In this document: positions 35,783-45,148 of the stretch, piece by piece | Layout: the number at the start of each line of letters is the position of its first letter | How positions within the stretch are numbered: position 1 is the stretch's first letter | Assembly: GCA_004144185.1 (NCBI GenBank) | Contig: SEFP01000001.1 | Coordinates: 124,001 to 188,000 of the forward strand | Origin: Sphingobacteriales bacterium | GTDB lineage: Bacteria; Bacteroidota; Bacteroidia; Chitinophagales; Chitinophagaceae | Reading direction: 5' to 3' | Length of the DNA stretch: 64,000 nucleotides | Translations under genes and position numbers: made by a program | The notes under the pieces: model-generated | Databases searched by the model: none | Seen by the model: only the letters and a program-made list of their open reading frames with translations | What the model was told of the DNA's origin: nothing

Positions 35783-37426
35783 TTAAGACGTTCCGGAAGA
35801 TGAGGTCGATGACGTTAAAACTAAAAAATCATTACCAAAAGGTCGGGTGTGATCATAGATAGCCTGCAAAAAAACCGAACCCAGTGCCGGATAAAAGTCC
35901 AGAAAGGTGAGTTTGCGTTCCTGTAACCCTTTGTGGAGCCACAGGCCTTGCTGGAGCCGGAGCACCCGCTGATACCAGATTTGATGTTTCCGTTTTTCGG
36001 CCTGCAGGATCTTTTTACCGGTTGCCTCGATCAGTTGTCCGATCCGGTGTTGCTGCGCGGCGCCGTAGGCTTCCAGACTGGCATCGGTAGCCGCCGCCAA
36101 CTGAAATAAGGGGTTCAACTGGGCTGCTATCTGTTCTTTGAGCGCACTGATGGCAAGGGTTTGGGGAAGCTCTTGTTGTGCACGGGTGCTTAACAACGCC
36201 TGCGGGTCCTCAAAAAGTTGGTCCAGGGAAAGCCCGGTGGCCTGTAATAAGGCAGTCGCGGATTCCGGAAGCCACTGGATCGACTGGCGCACCACCACCA
36301 CCGGATAGGGTATTTCATAGGCTTCAAACAGCGGCTTTAGCTGCATCCAGTATGCCACTTCTGCTCCACCGCCGATAAAGGCTACGTTGGGCAGGATCGT
36401 TTCCTGGTACAACCCACGCAACACCACATTGGGCGAAAACGTTTCCGGATGGTTCGCCAGTTGGTCTCTGAGCTGCTGTTCATTCCAGTGCAGATCGGTT
36501 CCGACCACCTGCCAGTTATCCGCTCCGGTTTGTTCGATGCGGCTGCGGATATCTCCATCGAGGTAAAATAAATTTACCGGACGCGGATAGGCCTGCACCG
36601 GATACCGCTCACTAAGCCGTTCGCTTTGTGCTGTTACCAGGGCGTAGGGTTTGTGCTCAAAGAGATCGTCGGCGAAGACCGGTATCATTTTTTGCTTGAG
36701 CGCCAGGCTGTCGCCGTCGATCACTACAATTCCATAGTCGCCGAGCAGTCCGGTAACCAGTTTGCGCGTGGCCGATGCAATGGTCTGTCCCGGTGCATAC
36801 GCGGTTTGAAGCAACTCCGTCAGGTGATCGGTTGCCGCTCCCGGCGGACCCAGTCGGTTCAAAACAGTTTTCAGCAGTGCTTGCAGCGAATCGGTGGGCA
36901 TACGTCCCACGGCGCCCTGCTGGCCTCCCCCATCCCACTGAAAGACCTCTTCGCCCAACTGAAAATGACCCAGCTCGTCCAGGTCGTTGTCTTCGCTACC
37001 GATATAAAAGACCGGTACAAAGTCCTCTTCCGGAAACCGTGTTTTCAGATCATCGGCCAGTCGTGCAGCATGAATAATTTTATAGATAAAATACAGGGCA
37101 CCGGTAAAAAGGGCCGGTTGGTGGGCGGTACAGACGGTGTAACAATTGGTCTGACGCAGCTTTTCCAGATTGAGCCGCACGGATTCCGGAAGCGGCATCG
37201 CACCATACTGCCGCAACAGTTCCTGATACAACCCTTCACGGTCGGTCGGGAACCGCGTCCGGGCTGCGATAGCGTCCCGGATCCCGTTGTAATCGGGCGG
37301 ATGGGCTACAAACGGTTTGAACGTATCCGGCCGAGCCAGATAATCAGTCACCAAAGGCGAAAACCGCCGCGTAACCGCATGAGAAAGGTAGTGTGCCGTT
37401 ACTGGCAGGTCAGCAGCGTCAGCCAT
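35783..37426 (-). CDS. bshC: bacillithiol biosynthesis cysteine-adding enzyme
   Basis: A 547-residue protein that adds cysteine to glucosaminyl malate, the last step of bacillithiol synthesis. Family blocks: CYTVCTAHQPALFTGALYFIYKI, VPVFYIGSEDNDLDELGHF (BshC core), NVVLRGLYQETILPNVAFIGGGAEVAYWMQLK, and the C-terminal coiled coil before FLDFYPALGSVFLQAIYDHTRPF. ATG 37426 (MADAADLPV) is preferred over the upstream start. bshA/bshB are not in the window. Bacillithiol is the usual low-molecular-weight thiol in this phylum. Confidence 0.95.
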   Translation of the reverse strand: MADAADLPVTAHYLSHAVTRRFSPLVTDYLARPDTFKPFVAHPPDYNGIRDAIAARTRFPTDREGLYQELLRQYGAMPLPESVRLNLEKLRQTNCYTVCTAHQPALFTGALYFIYKIIHAARLADDLKTRFPEEDFVPVFYIGSEDNDLDELGHFQLGEEVFQWDGGGQQGAVGRMPTDSLQALLKTVLNRLGPPGAATDHLTELLQTAYAPGQTIASATRKLVTGLLGDYGIVVIDGDSLALKQKMIPVFADDLFEHKPYALVTAQSERLSERYPVQAYPRPVNLFYLDGDIRSRIEQTGADNWQVVGTDLHWNEQQLRDQLANHPETFSPNVVLRGLYQETILPNVAFIGGGAEVAYWMQLKPLFEAYEIPYPVVVVRQSIQWLPESATALLQATGLSLDQLFEDPQALLSTRAQQELPQTLAISALKEQIAAQLNPLFQLAAATDASLEAYGAAQQHRIGQLIEATGKKILQAEKRKHQIWYQRVLRLQQGLWLHKGLQERKLTFLDFYPALGSVFLQAIYDHTRPFGNDFLVLTSSTSSSGTS

Positions 37427-37449
37427 CGTAGGGAAGTGCAAAGAAGCCT

Positions 37450-37457
37450 CAAAAGTA
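37450..37457 (-). promoter_or_regulatory. -7 box upstream of bshC
   Basis: TACTTTTG on the minus strand (exact TAnnTTTG), 23 bases before the chosen bshC start. It lies inside the longer reading frame, which supports the shorter start. Confidence 0.5.
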
Positions 37458-37530
37458 CATTTTCCGGAGGCGGACTGGGACAAATACCAGTTACCTGTTA
37501 TCTTTCCGGAAACAGGCCTGCCTAAAAAAG

Positions 37531-38226
37531 ATGTACCCAGACCTTCCCAACCCGATTAAACAATGGGCTGAAGACGATCGCCCGCGTGAGAAATTACAAT
37601 CCAAAGGTCCGGCGGCGCTTTCGGATGCCGAGCTGCTGGCGATTCTGATCAATACCGGCACCCCACGTCGATCGGCACTGGATCTGGGGCGCGATGTGCT
37701 GGCACTGGCCAAGGGGAATCTGCACGAGCTGGGGCGTTTGGGGCTTCAGGGTCTTTGCAAAGTCAAAGGCATCGGGCCGGCCAAAGCCATCACGCTGGCG
37801 GCAGCATTGGAACTGGGCCGGCGACGCCAACTGGGCGAAGCGTTGGAGCGGCCCACCCTTAAAAGCAGCGAGGAAGTGGCTGAAGTCGTGGTTCCGTTAT
37901 TGCGGGACCGCGATACCGAAGCCTTTTTGGTGCTGTTTCTCAATCAGGCCCAGCGGCTGATTCAACATGAGGTGTTGAGTATCGGCGGTATTGCCGGTAC
38001 CGTAGCCGATATCCGGGTGATTCTGCGCGCGGCGCTGCTTAGCAGTGCCTCGCGGATTATTGTGGCCCACAACCACCCGTCCGGAAATCTGACGCCCTCC
38101 GAAGCCGACAAAAAACTCACCCAACAACTTAAGACCGCCGCTGCTCATATGGACATCACGTTGCTGGATCATTTGATTGTAGGCGGAACCGCGTATCTGA
38201 GTTTTGCGGATGAAGGCCTTCTGTAA
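37531..38226 (+). CDS. radC: RadC family JAMM/MPN+ domain protein
   Basis: A 231-residue RadC. The N-terminal helix-hairpin-helix region is SDAELLAILINTGTPRRSALDLG and LCKVKGIGPAKAITLAAALELGRR. The C-terminal JAMM metal motif is His180-x-His182-Pro-Ser-Gly to Asp193 (AHNHPSGNLTPSEAD). RadC was once linked with DNA repair; this is now doubted. Divergent from bshC, with TATCTTTC (37499-37506), a variant -7 box, 24 bases upstream of the ATG. Confidence 0.94.
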   Translation: MYPDLPNPIKQWAEDDRPREKLQSKGPAALSDAELLAILINTGTPRRSALDLGRDVLALAKGNLHELGRLGLQGLCKVKGIGPAKAITLAAALELGRRRQLGEALERPTLKSSEEVAEVVVPLLRDRDTEAFLVLFLNQAQRLIQHEVLSIGGIAGTVADIRVILRAALLSSASRIIVAHNHPSGNLTPSEADKKLTQQLKTAAAHMDITLLDHLIVGGTAYLSFADEGLL

Positions 38227-38361
38227 AACTGTCTGTCCCTTCTAAAGCCGGTAAGATGAGCCTGCTGCTTTAACTTGCAGCAATTTTGGTGCGGGCATAT
38301 CCGTTATGCACAGCGTCTGTTCAACGTTTTGGACAGACAGAGCCGTAATTCTTCTTGATTC

Positions 38362-39354
38362 ATGCTTCAGATAGGTTTGTTTGGCACCGGTCACCTGGGA
38401 AAAATTCACTTGCAGCAGTGGCTGGAAATCCCGGGAGTACAGGTGGTTGGGTTTTATGACCCTGATGATACGCAGGCAGCTACTACCATCGCTACGTATC
38501 AGGTGCCCCGCTACACCGATGCGGATGCACTGATCCGGGCCTGCGATGCGATCGACATTGTAACGCCTACGACAACCCATCACCAGCTGGCTTTACAGGT
38601 CTTGCAGGCTCACAAGCATGTGTTCATCGAAAAACCGCTGGCGCAGAGTCTGGAGGAAGCCCGTGAAATCGTGGATCTGGTCGCGCAAACGGGTGTCAAA
38701 TGTCAGATCGGACACGTAGAACGCTACAATCCTGCCCTGCTGGCGCTGGGTCCGGATCCGGTACAGCCGGTTTTTATCGAATCTCACCGGCTGGCACAGT
38801 TCAATCCCCGTGGCACCGATGTATCCGTGATCCTCGATCTGATGATTCACGATCTGGATATCGTGTTGCACCTGGTCAAAAGTCCCGTTAAGGCGGTGAG
38901 TGCTTCGGGCGTGGCGGTGGTTTCGCAAACGGTCGATATCGTATCGGCGCGCATCGAGTTTGAAAACGGTTGTGTAGCCAATCTGACGACCTCGCGCATT
39001 TCCCTGAAAAAGATGCGGAAGATGCGGCTGTTCCGGAAAGACGCATATATCGGAATCGATTTCCTGGACAAAAAAACAGAGGTGATTCAAATGAAACAAC
39101 CGGGTGCAGTAGCGGGAATGATGGACTTCCCGATTGATTTACCCAGTGGTGAAAGCCGGATTATCTCGGTACAGATGCCAGCGGTGCAGCCCTCCAACGC
39201 CATCCGTGATGAGCTGGCTGATTTCGCAGCCGCTATTTTACAGGACCGGCCGGTGAAAGTGCCGGCTACCGATGGACTGGCAGCAATGGAAATTGCCCAT
39301 CAGATTCTGGCGCAGGTGGATTTACACCTGGCCCAACAAACCCTTTTAGCTTAA
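38362..39354 (+). CDS. Gfo/Idh/MocA family NAD(P)-dependent oxidoreductase
   Basis: A 330-residue oxidoreductase. N-terminal Rossmann fold (IGLFGTGHLGKIHLQQW), then VFIEKPLAQSLEEAREIVDL, whose EKP is the family cofactor/catalytic motif, and the C-terminal alpha/beta domain with GHVERYNPAL and VILDLMIHDLDIVLHLV (H-D-x-x pattern). Members reduce or oxidise sugars, often nucleotide sugars, or act on UDP-GlcNAc-derived acids. It precedes a lipoprotein and a sugar transferase on the same strand with small gaps, so a role in glycan synthesis is plausible but not proven. Confidence 0.9.
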   Translation: MLQIGLFGTGHLGKIHLQQWLEIPGVQVVGFYDPDDTQAATTIATYQVPRYTDADALIRACDAIDIVTPTTTHHQLALQVLQAHKHVFIEKPLAQSLEEAREIVDLVAQTGVKCQIGHVERYNPALLALGPDPVQPVFIESHRLAQFNPRGTDVSVILDLMIHDLDIVLHLVKSPVKAVSASGVAVVSQTVDIVSARIEFENGCVANLTTSRISLKKMRKMRLFRKDAYIGIDFLDKKTEVIQMKQPGAVAGMMDFPIDLPSGESRIISVQMPAVQPSNAIRDELADFAAAILQDRPVKVPATDGLAAMEIAHQILAQVDLHLAQQTLLA

Positions 39355-39368
39355 GTTTTTAGAAGATT

Positions 39369-40220
39369 ATGGTTCGTGTTTTAGCAGCGTTTTGGTTCGC
39401 TTTCCTGATTCTTGGAGGCACCGGTTGCAATCTGATCAATCCGGCCGAGGAGATTCCGACGTACATCCAGGTCGATTCATTTCAGTTCTTCAATACCCGC
39501 GCCGATAGTACCGGTGGCACCACCCATAAAATCCGGTCTGTCTTTGTAACCTACCGGGGACAAAATGTAGGCGGCTTCGACCTGCCGGCCAAAATTCCGG
39601 TCCTTGCTTCCGGAACCGGTGAACTCATCCTGAGTCCGGGCGTAGACAATACCGGCTTGTTCAGTTACCAGCTTCAGTATCCCCACTACAAGTCTTTTAT
39701 TACGAACCTGACGGCTGCACCGGGACAGACCACTACGGTTGCTCCTCAGACCGGATATATGCCTGCGACCAGGTTTTCATATCTCGAAACTTTTGAAAAC
39801 AGCAACGATTTCGTTACGCTATCAGGGTCATCGGTCAGCAACACGACAACGCCGGGCGAAGTATTGGATGGTAACCGATCCGGAGTCTTTTCGGCTAGCG
39901 GCACCACTCCGACGACTGTGGTCATGTCCAGAACGTTTAACTATCTGGCCGCCAACAGTGATGGATTTCTGGAGCTGGACTACCAGGGAAATGCCTTTCT
40001 GAGTATTGGTGTCATCGCCGACAATCAAAGCCAGCCCAATTACTTTTTTACGCTCAGTCCGAGTCCGGAACGAAATAAAATCTATGTCTCGCTGGAGTCG
40101 GCCATTGCCAAACTGGGAAACAGTGCTTCCGGCCTTCGCATCCTGTTTCAGGTGTACACGCAAGATGGCCAGACGAGCGGAAAAGTGGTGGTTGACAATG
40201 TAAAAATCCTTGTTTTTTAA
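39369..40220 (+). CDS. lipoprotein of unknown function
   Basis: A 283-residue protein with signal peptide and lipobox (FAFLILGGTGCNLIN, lipid on Cys20). The mature part starts PAEEIPTYIQVDSFQF, a pattern frequent at the start of Bacteroidota surface lipoproteins, then beta-rich segments and a C-terminal half that resembles a carbohydrate-binding/jelly-roll domain (YLETFENSNDFVTLSG ... GFLELDYQGNAFLSIG ... VVVDNVKILVF). Function unknown. It lies 14 bases behind the Gfo/Idh gene and 24 before the sugar transferase. Confidence 0.75.
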   Translation: MVRVLAAFWFAFLILGGTGCNLINPAEEIPTYIQVDSFQFFNTRADSTGGTTHKIRSVFVTYRGQNVGGFDLPAKIPVLASGTGELILSPGVDNTGLFSYQLQYPHYKSFITNLTAAPGQTTTVAPQTGYMPATRFSYLETFENSNDFVTLSGSSVSNTTTPGEVLDGNRSGVFSASGTTPTTVVMSRTFNYLAANSDGFLELDYQGNAFLSIGVIADNQSQPNYFFTLSPSPERNKIYVSLESAIAKLGNSASGLRILFQVYTQDGQTSGKVVVDNVKILVF

Positions 40221-40244
40221 AGCGAACGACGTTTCCGGACTCTC

Positions 40245-41669
40245 ATGCCGACGGTTAACCAAAAACGCCGCGCCCTGCGCAACTGGATTGTAGCTGACTA
40301 TACTGCTGCCGCAGTCAGTTGGTTGCTGGCGTTTGCGTATCGGTATGATGCACTGGGCAAATCGGGGTTCTGGGAAGCTTGGCGATTGCTGCTGCCTCGC
40401 GACTGGTTTCTGGGCCTGCTGCTGATTCCAGCAATCTGGCTGAGCTGGTACACGCTCTGCGGCACCTATTTTGATCCGTACCGGAAGTCGCGCCTGCACG
40501 AGGTCAACCGCACGTTTATCAGTTGCATTCCGGGAGCCGTGATGGTTTCACTCCTCATCTTCGGAGACGACGCCGACAACTTCCAATACTTTATCCGGAG
40601 TACCGGTCGGTACCTGCTGATCCAGACCTCGCTGACCCTGATCCTGCGGTTGCTGATTATGAACCGGATCAAGCATGACCTGATTATCGGTAAAGTCGGT
40701 TTTAATACCCTGATTGTGGGTGGAAGTGGTCAGGCCATTAGTCTGTATAAGCAGATCACCAACAGCCCCGTCGTGCTGGGCAATCTGTTCAAAGGATTTG
40801 TGTATTCCGGAATCGAAAACAGCAACGGCATGAGTGTGTACCTCCCGCAACTGGGAAGCATTCAGGAGCTGGAAACCATTATCGATACCCACAGTATTGA
40901 AGAAGTAATTATCGCCGTGGATTCGTCGGAACATCATCTGCTCGACAACCTGCTGACGCGATTATCCAACCGACCGGTAACCGTCAAAATGCTGCCAGAT
41001 CTGCACGATATTATTGCCGGATTTGTCAAAACCAGTAATGTCTACGATGCGGTTCTGATCAATATCGAACCCAACCTGATGCCCGACTGGCAACGGGTTT
41101 GCAAGCGTGTGATCGACGTGTTGGTTTCCGGAACAGCGTTGTTGCTATTGAGTCCATTTTTACTGTTTGCAGCCCTCAAAGTGCGGCTGTCTTCATCCGG
41201 ACCCATCTTTTACCGGCAGCAGCGCATCGGACTGCATGGCCATCCGTTTTACATCTACAAGTTCCGCTCCATGTACGTGGATGCAGAAGTTTCCGGACCG
41301 GCGCTCAGCAGCAAAGGCGATCCACGCATTACGCCCTGGGGCCGGATCATGCGCAAATGGCGCATTGATGAACTGCCGCAGTTTTTCAACATCCTGAAAG
41401 GCGATATGAGCCTGGTGGGTCCGCGTCCGGAACGCGCGCACTTTATTGATCTGATTACCCAGACACATCCCCACTACCGCTATCTGCACAAAGTACAGCC
41501 CGGACTGACCTCCTGGGGGATGGTGCAGTTTGGATATGCTGAAAATGTAAGCGAGATGATTCAGCGGATGCGCTACGATCTGTTGTATATCGAAAACTGC
41601 TCACTGGCGCTCGACATCAAGATCATGCTCTACACCTTCCGGGTGTTATTTCAGGGACGCGGGAAATAA
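40245..41669 (+). CDS. polyprenyl glycosylphosphotransferase (initiating sugar transferase)
   Basis: A 474-residue membrane enzyme that starts repeat-unit synthesis by moving a sugar-phosphate to undecaprenyl phosphate. The N-terminal half has about four membrane segments (WIVADYTAAAVSWLLAFAY, WFLGLLLIPAIWLSWYTL and others) and a CoA-binding-like domain (FNTLIVGGSGQAISLYKQI). The C-terminal bacterial sugar transferase domain has VIDVLVSGTALLLLSPFLL, GPIFYRQQRIGLHGHPFYIYKFRSM and the catalytic DELPQFFNILKGDMSLVGPRPE. Classed as WbaP/WcaJ-like. No surrounding polysaccharide cluster, though flippase and glycosyltransferase genes occur at 11-14 kb. Confidence 0.93.
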   Translation: MPTVNQKRRALRNWIVADYTAAAVSWLLAFAYRYDALGKSGFWEAWRLLLPRDWFLGLLLIPAIWLSWYTLCGTYFDPYRKSRLHEVNRTFISCIPGAVMVSLLIFGDDADNFQYFIRSTGRYLLIQTSLTLILRLLIMNRIKHDLIIGKVGFNTLIVGGSGQAISLYKQITNSPVVLGNLFKGFVYSGIENSNGMSVYLPQLGSIQELETIIDTHSIEEVIIAVDSSEHHLLDNLLTRLSNRPVTVKMLPDLHDIIAGFVKTSNVYDAVLINIEPNLMPDWQRVCKRVIDVLVSGTALLLLSPFLLFAALKVRLSSSGPIFYRQQRIGLHGHPFYIYKFRSMYVDAEVSGPALSSKGDPRITPWGRIMRKWRIDELPQFFNILKGDMSLVGPRPERAHFIDLITQTHPHYRYLHKVQPGLTSWGMVQFGYAENVSEMIQRMRYDLLYIENCSLALDIKIMLYTFRVLFQGRGK

Positions 41670-41714
41670 GAGTGTGCTGAATCGAAGGGTTCCGGAATCC
41701 GCTGCAAATGTGTC

Positions 41715-43223
41715 CTAGAGATAGCCCAGCATTTCATCCAGCCAGGTACGCTCGTTGCTCAGACGTGGAATCTTGTGTTGTCCGCCCAGCTTTCCACGGT
41801 CTTTCAGCCACTGGTTGAATCCGCCGCGGGGCATCTGGTGTACAATCGGCATACGCAGGGCAATGCTTTTATGGCGCTTGGCTTCATAATCGGAGTTGAT
41901 CCGCTTCAGCGACTCGTCCATTTCCTGTGCAAAAACCTCCAGCGGTACCGGCAGCTTTTCAAACTCAATAATCCACTCGTGGGCGCCGTTGCTGTCACCG
42001 GTCATGTATACCGGTGCCGCACTGTAGTCGACCACGATAGCGCCGGTCCGTTCGCAGGCTTCGTTGATGGCCGCATCCGAGTTGTCTACGATCACTTCTT
42101 CGCCGAAGGCATTCATAAAGGATTTGACCCGTCCGGAAACTTTGATTCGGTACGGTGCCAGTGAGGTAAACTGAACCGTATCACCTACTGCGTAACGCCA
42201 CAGGCCGCCGTTGGTCGAGATGATCAGCGCGTAGTTTTTACTGAGCTCTACTTCCTGCAATGAAAGTGTCTGGCCGTCTTCTTTGCCCCATTCTTCCATC
42301 GGCATAAACTCGTAGTAAATGCCGTGGTTGAGGAACAGCAACATTCCTTCCTCAGACAAATCATCCTGTGCGGCAAAGAATCCTTCTGAGGCGTTGTACG
42401 TCTCCAGGTAATGCATCTGCGGGGATGGAATCAAATTCCGGAATTGCTGGCGATAGGGTTTGAACGAAACGCCGCCATGGATATACAGCTCCAGATTCGG
42501 CCAGATATCCAGTGGGTTGTCGGTGCCGGCGATTTGCAGAATCCGTTTGATGAGCACCACCGTCCAGGTTGGCACGCCGGCAATGAAGGTGACGTTTTCG
42601 CGCATAGTGGCCTCAGCCATCGCTTCGATCTTGGCTTCCCACTCATTCATCAACGCCACTGAGAGATCCGGTGTACGCACCATCTGGCCGATGCGGGGCA
42701 TATTTTCCAGCATCACCGCCGACAAATCGCCGTAGAAGGAATCGGCTGCCAGTTGATTGACCTGGTGCGAGCCGCCGATCACGAGGCATTTGCCGTTCAT
42801 GATGCCACTGTCCGGAACCTGTCGCAGATACAGCGCAATTACATCTTTGCTGCTCTTGTAGTGATTGTCTTCAAGCGATTCTTTGGAAACCGGAATAAAC
42901 TTAGACTTATCTGAAGTGGTTCCGGAACTTTTAGCGAACCAACTGATATCCGACGGCCACAACACGTTTTGCTCGCCGTTCATACTCCGCTCAATCCAGG
43001 GCTTCAGCGTATCATAATCGTTGATGGGCACCGCTTTCCGGAAATCCGCCACATTGTTGATGCTTTCAAAGCCATGGGCCTTTCCGAAATCGGTAAACTG
43101 CGCCGAGCCAATCAGGTCGTTGAAGACCTGTTTCTGGGTATCGATCGGGTTGAGCGCAAAATTGTCGATGACGGATGTACGCCACCGGAAGAACCCTTTC
43201 AGAGCCGGAGAAATAATGCTCAT
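41715..43223 (-). CDS. GH3 auxin-responsive-promoter family acyl-adenylating protein
   Basis: A 502-residue member of the GH3 family, adenylating enzymes first known from plants where they conjugate amino acids to jasmonate or auxin. Visible motifs: the ATP-binding block ISWFAKSSGTTSDKSKFIPVS, VFIAGVPTWTVVL-like core, HYLETYNASEGFFAAQDD and the hinge region ALIISTNGGLWRYAVGDTVQF. Bacterial members are common in Bacteroidota but have no settled substrate. The start ATG 43223 is four bases behind a -7 box variant. Confidence 0.92.
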   Translation of the reverse strand: MSIISPALKGFFRWRTSVIDNFALNPIDTQKQVFNDLIGSAQFTDFGKAHGFESINNVADFRKAVPINDYDTLKPWIERSMNGEQNVLWPSDISWFAKSSGTTSDKSKFIPVSKESLEDNHYKSSKDVIALYLRQVPDSGIMNGKCLVIGGSHQVNQLAADSFYGDLSAVMLENMPRIGQMVRTPDLSVALMNEWEAKIEAMAEATMRENVTFIAGVPTWTVVLIKRILQIAGTDNPLDIWPNLELYIHGGVSFKPYRQQFRNLIPSPQMHYLETYNASEGFFAAQDDLSEEGMLLFLNHGIYYEFMPMEEWGKEDGQTLSLQEVELSKNYALIISTNGGLWRYAVGDTVQFTSLAPYRIKVSGRVKSFMNAFGEEVIVDNSDAAINEACERTGAIVVDYSAAPVYMTGDSNGAHEWIIEFEKLPVPLEVFAQEMDESLKRINSDYEAKRHKSIALRMPIVHQMPRGGFNQWLKDRGKLGGQHKIPRLSNERTWLDEMLGYL

Positions 43224-43227
43224 AACA

Positions 43228-43235
43228 GAAAGCTA
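43228..43235 (-). promoter_or_regulatory. -7 box variant directly before the GH3 gene
   Basis: TAGCTTTC on the minus strand (last base differs from TAnnTTTG), followed by four bases and the ATG. Confidence 0.4.
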
Positions 43236-43420
43236 AGGTAAGCGGTTTGTCGGGTTGGATTCCAGCCGTTCTACGTTGGCGCCCAAAGGTTTTTAAAACG
43301 AATGGGTTGCACTGGCAGCGGCACTTGAGTACCGGATCGCGGATCAGAACCTCCCGTGATACTGTATACGCGGCATCCGGTGACCTGCACCGGGTGTATC
43401 CGGAATCCGTATGAGTCCGA

Positions 43421-44161
43421 TCAGAAGTTCAGCACTTTACGTTTCAGCTCAAACTGCTGGCCCAGATACACTTTCCGGACCTGCTCATCGGAAGCCAGTT
43501 CTTCGGCAGTACCGGCTTTGAGGATTTTGCCTTCAAACAGCAGGTACGCCCGGTCGGTAATGGACAGCGTTTCCTGCACGTTGTGGTCGGTAATGAGAAT
43601 GCCGATGTTTTTGAACTTCAGCTTGGCCACAATGATCTGAATGTCTTCCACCGCAATCGGATCAATACCGGCAAAAGGCTCATCCAACAAAATGAATTTG
43701 GGATCGACCGATAAGGCACGGGCTATTTCCGTCCGCCGCCGCTCACCGCCGCTCAGTACATCGCCCGGGCTTTTCCGGACGTGTGTCAGCCGAAACTCTT
43801 CGAGCAGGGCATCCCGTTTTTTCAGTTGCTCGGCGCGGGTCATCTTGGTCATCTCCAGCACCGCACCGATGTTGTCTTCTACGCTCAGCTTCCGGAACAC
43901 CGAGGCTTCCTGCGGCAGATAGCCAATGCCCAGTTGCGCCCGTTTGTACATCGGCAGTTTGGTGATATTGACGCCATCCAGAAATACGTTGCCTTCATCA
44001 GGCTTGATCAGACCCACCACCTGATAGAACGAGGTGGTTTTGCCCGCGCCGTTGGGTCCCAGCAGCCCTACGATTTCGCCTTGTGCCACTTCAAAAGACA
44101 CATGGTTGACGACGGTGCGCTTGCCGTAGCGTTTGACCAGATTTTCGGTATGGATTCTCAC
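43421..44161 (-). CDS. lptB: LPS export ABC transporter ATP-binding protein
   Basis: A 246-residue ABC ATPase that powers LPS extraction from the inner membrane with LptFG. Start is GTG at 44161 (reads [15 protein letters not shown]); an upstream frame continues 158 codons antisense to the divergent gene and is rejected. Walker [12 protein letters not shown]-loop [17 protein letters not shown] (typical of LptB), signature [15 protein letters not shown], Walker [15 protein letters not shown] and the H-switch ITDHNVQET are all intact. The end [10 protein letters not shown] is longer than in E. coli. A perfect -7 box is four bases before the GTG. Confidence 0.96.
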   Translation of the reverse strand: MRIHTENLVKRYGKRTVVNHVSFEVAQGEIVGLLGPNGAGKTTSFYQVVGLIKPDEGNVFLDGVNITKLPMYKRAQLGIGYLPQEASVFRKLSVEDNIGAVLEMTKMTRAEQLKKRDALLEEFRLTHVRKSPGDVLSGGERRRTEIARALSVDPKFILLDEPFAGIDPIAVEDIQIIVAKLKFKNIGILITDHNVQETLSITDRAYLLFEGKILKAGTAEELASDEQVRKVYLGQQFELKRKVLNF

Positions 44162-44165
44162 AGCG

Positions 44166-44173
44166 CAAAAATA
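44166..44173 (-). promoter_or_regulatory. -7 box directly before lptB
   Basis: TATTTTTG on the minus strand, exact TAnnTTTG, with four bases before the GTG start. It supports the GTG and a leaderless mRNA. Confidence 0.6.
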
Positions 44174-44195
44174 CACCGCACAGGCGCGGCGGGTG

Positions 44196-44203
44196 TACTT
44201 TCG
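44196..44203 (+). promoter_or_regulatory. probable -7 box of the beta-lactamase gene
   Basis: TACTTTCG, a TAnnTTTG variant, 27 bases before the ATG of the class D beta-lactamase. It lies only 22 bases from the divergent lptB box. Confidence 0.4.
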
Positions 44204-44230
44204 CACTCCTTCCGGAAACGCCTTTTTACT

Positions 44231-45079
44231 ATGTACCGTCTGTTGTTTTGCATCCTGTCTGTTATCGCCCTGGCCTCCTGCCGCGAAACCCGCATTCACG
44301 AAGAAGCCGACTGGCAGAAAAACTACGAGTTGCCGGGTATCCGGAATGCGTCGTTCATCCTGCGCGATCATTCCCATGAAGCCGTGTATTTCATGAACAA
44401 GGAGGAATGCCTGCGTCGCACCCTGCCGGCGTCTACGTTCAAGATTTTCAACAGTCTGGTAGCCCTCGAAACCGGTATCGCGCCCGATGACAACCTGAAG
44501 ATCCAGTGGGATGGCGTGGTGCGCGAGATGTCCGAATGGAACAAGGATCTGACGTTGCGGGAAGCGTTCCGGGCGTCTGCCGTCTGGTATTATCAGGAAG
44601 TAGCCCGCCGCATTGGAAAACCGGTGATGCAGCATTATCTGGATACGGCCAACTACGGGAATAAAACCATTTCCGGAATTGACACCTTCTGGCTCGACGG
44701 CTCCTTGCAGATTTCACCGGATGAGCAGGTGGGCCTGCTGAAGCGCCTGTATTTTGCCGAGTTGCCGTTTGCCGAGCGTACCCAGCGCATCGTAAAAAGC
44801 ATGATGCTCTGGGAAGACAGCAGCGCGTATAAACTGTATTACAAAACCGGCTGGGGCTGCGTCAACAAAACCACTGATGTGCTGTGGGTAGCCGGCTTTA
44901 CCGAGCGCCTGGAAAAAGTAAAGGAAATGAAAGGCTCGATGAACAACAGCGATCTCCGCGCCTACCCGTACTTTTTTGCGCAGCGCTTTGAGATTGCCCA
45001 CGGCGACAGTACCCGCAACTGGGCGCCATTCCGGATTGAATTGCTGAAGAAAACCCTGCGGCAGGCCGGCGCCATCTGA
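44231..45079 (+). CDS. class D (OXA-type) beta-lactamase, predicted lipoprotein
   Basis: A 282-residue serine beta-lactamase of class D. The active-site motifs are all present and spaced as in OXA enzymes: Ser68-Thr-Phe-Lys71 ([10 protein letters not shown]), Ser116-Ala-Val118 ([16 protein letters not shown]), Tyr142-Gly-Asn144 (NYGNKTISG), Trp154 ([11 protein letters not shown], which supports the carbamylated lysine) and Lys205-Thr-Gly207 (YYKTGWG). The signal peptide ends in a lipobox (VIALASC17), so the enzyme is probably membrane-anchored. No mobile element, integron or regulator is near; it looks like an intrinsic gene. Which beta-lactams it hydrolyses cannot be read from sequence. Confidence 0.93.
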   Translation: MYRLLFCILSVIALASCRETRIHEEADWQKNYELPGIRNASFILRDHSHEAVYFMNKEECLRRTLPASTFKIFNSLVALETGIAPDDNLKIQWDGVVREMSEWNKDLTLREAFRASAVWYYQEVARRIGKPVMQHYLDTANYGNKTISGIDTFWLDGSLQISPDEQVGLLKRLYFAELPFAERTQRIVKSMMLWEDSSAYKLYYKTGWGCVNKTTDVLWVAGFTERLEKVKEMKGSMNNSDLRAYPYFFAQRFEIAHGDSTRNWAPFRIELLKKTLRQAGAI

Positions 45080-45148
45080 TCCGCCCTTCCGGAACCGGAA
45101 CATCCTTGAATTCCGGATCGTGGAGTGCTCGTCTGAGGGTGTCGCAGA

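Noticed and set aside
36626-37525. 299-codon frame antisense to bshC
   Set aside because: Shadow of bshC; extends across its promoter.
43781-44230. 150-codon N-terminal extension of the beta-lactamase frame
   Set aside because: Antisense to lptB; the signal peptide with lipobox starts at ATG 44231.
44162-44635. 158-codon N-terminal extension of lptB
   Set aside because: It is antisense to the class D beta-lactamase, has no homology to LptB, and the -7 box lies directly before the GTG at 44161.
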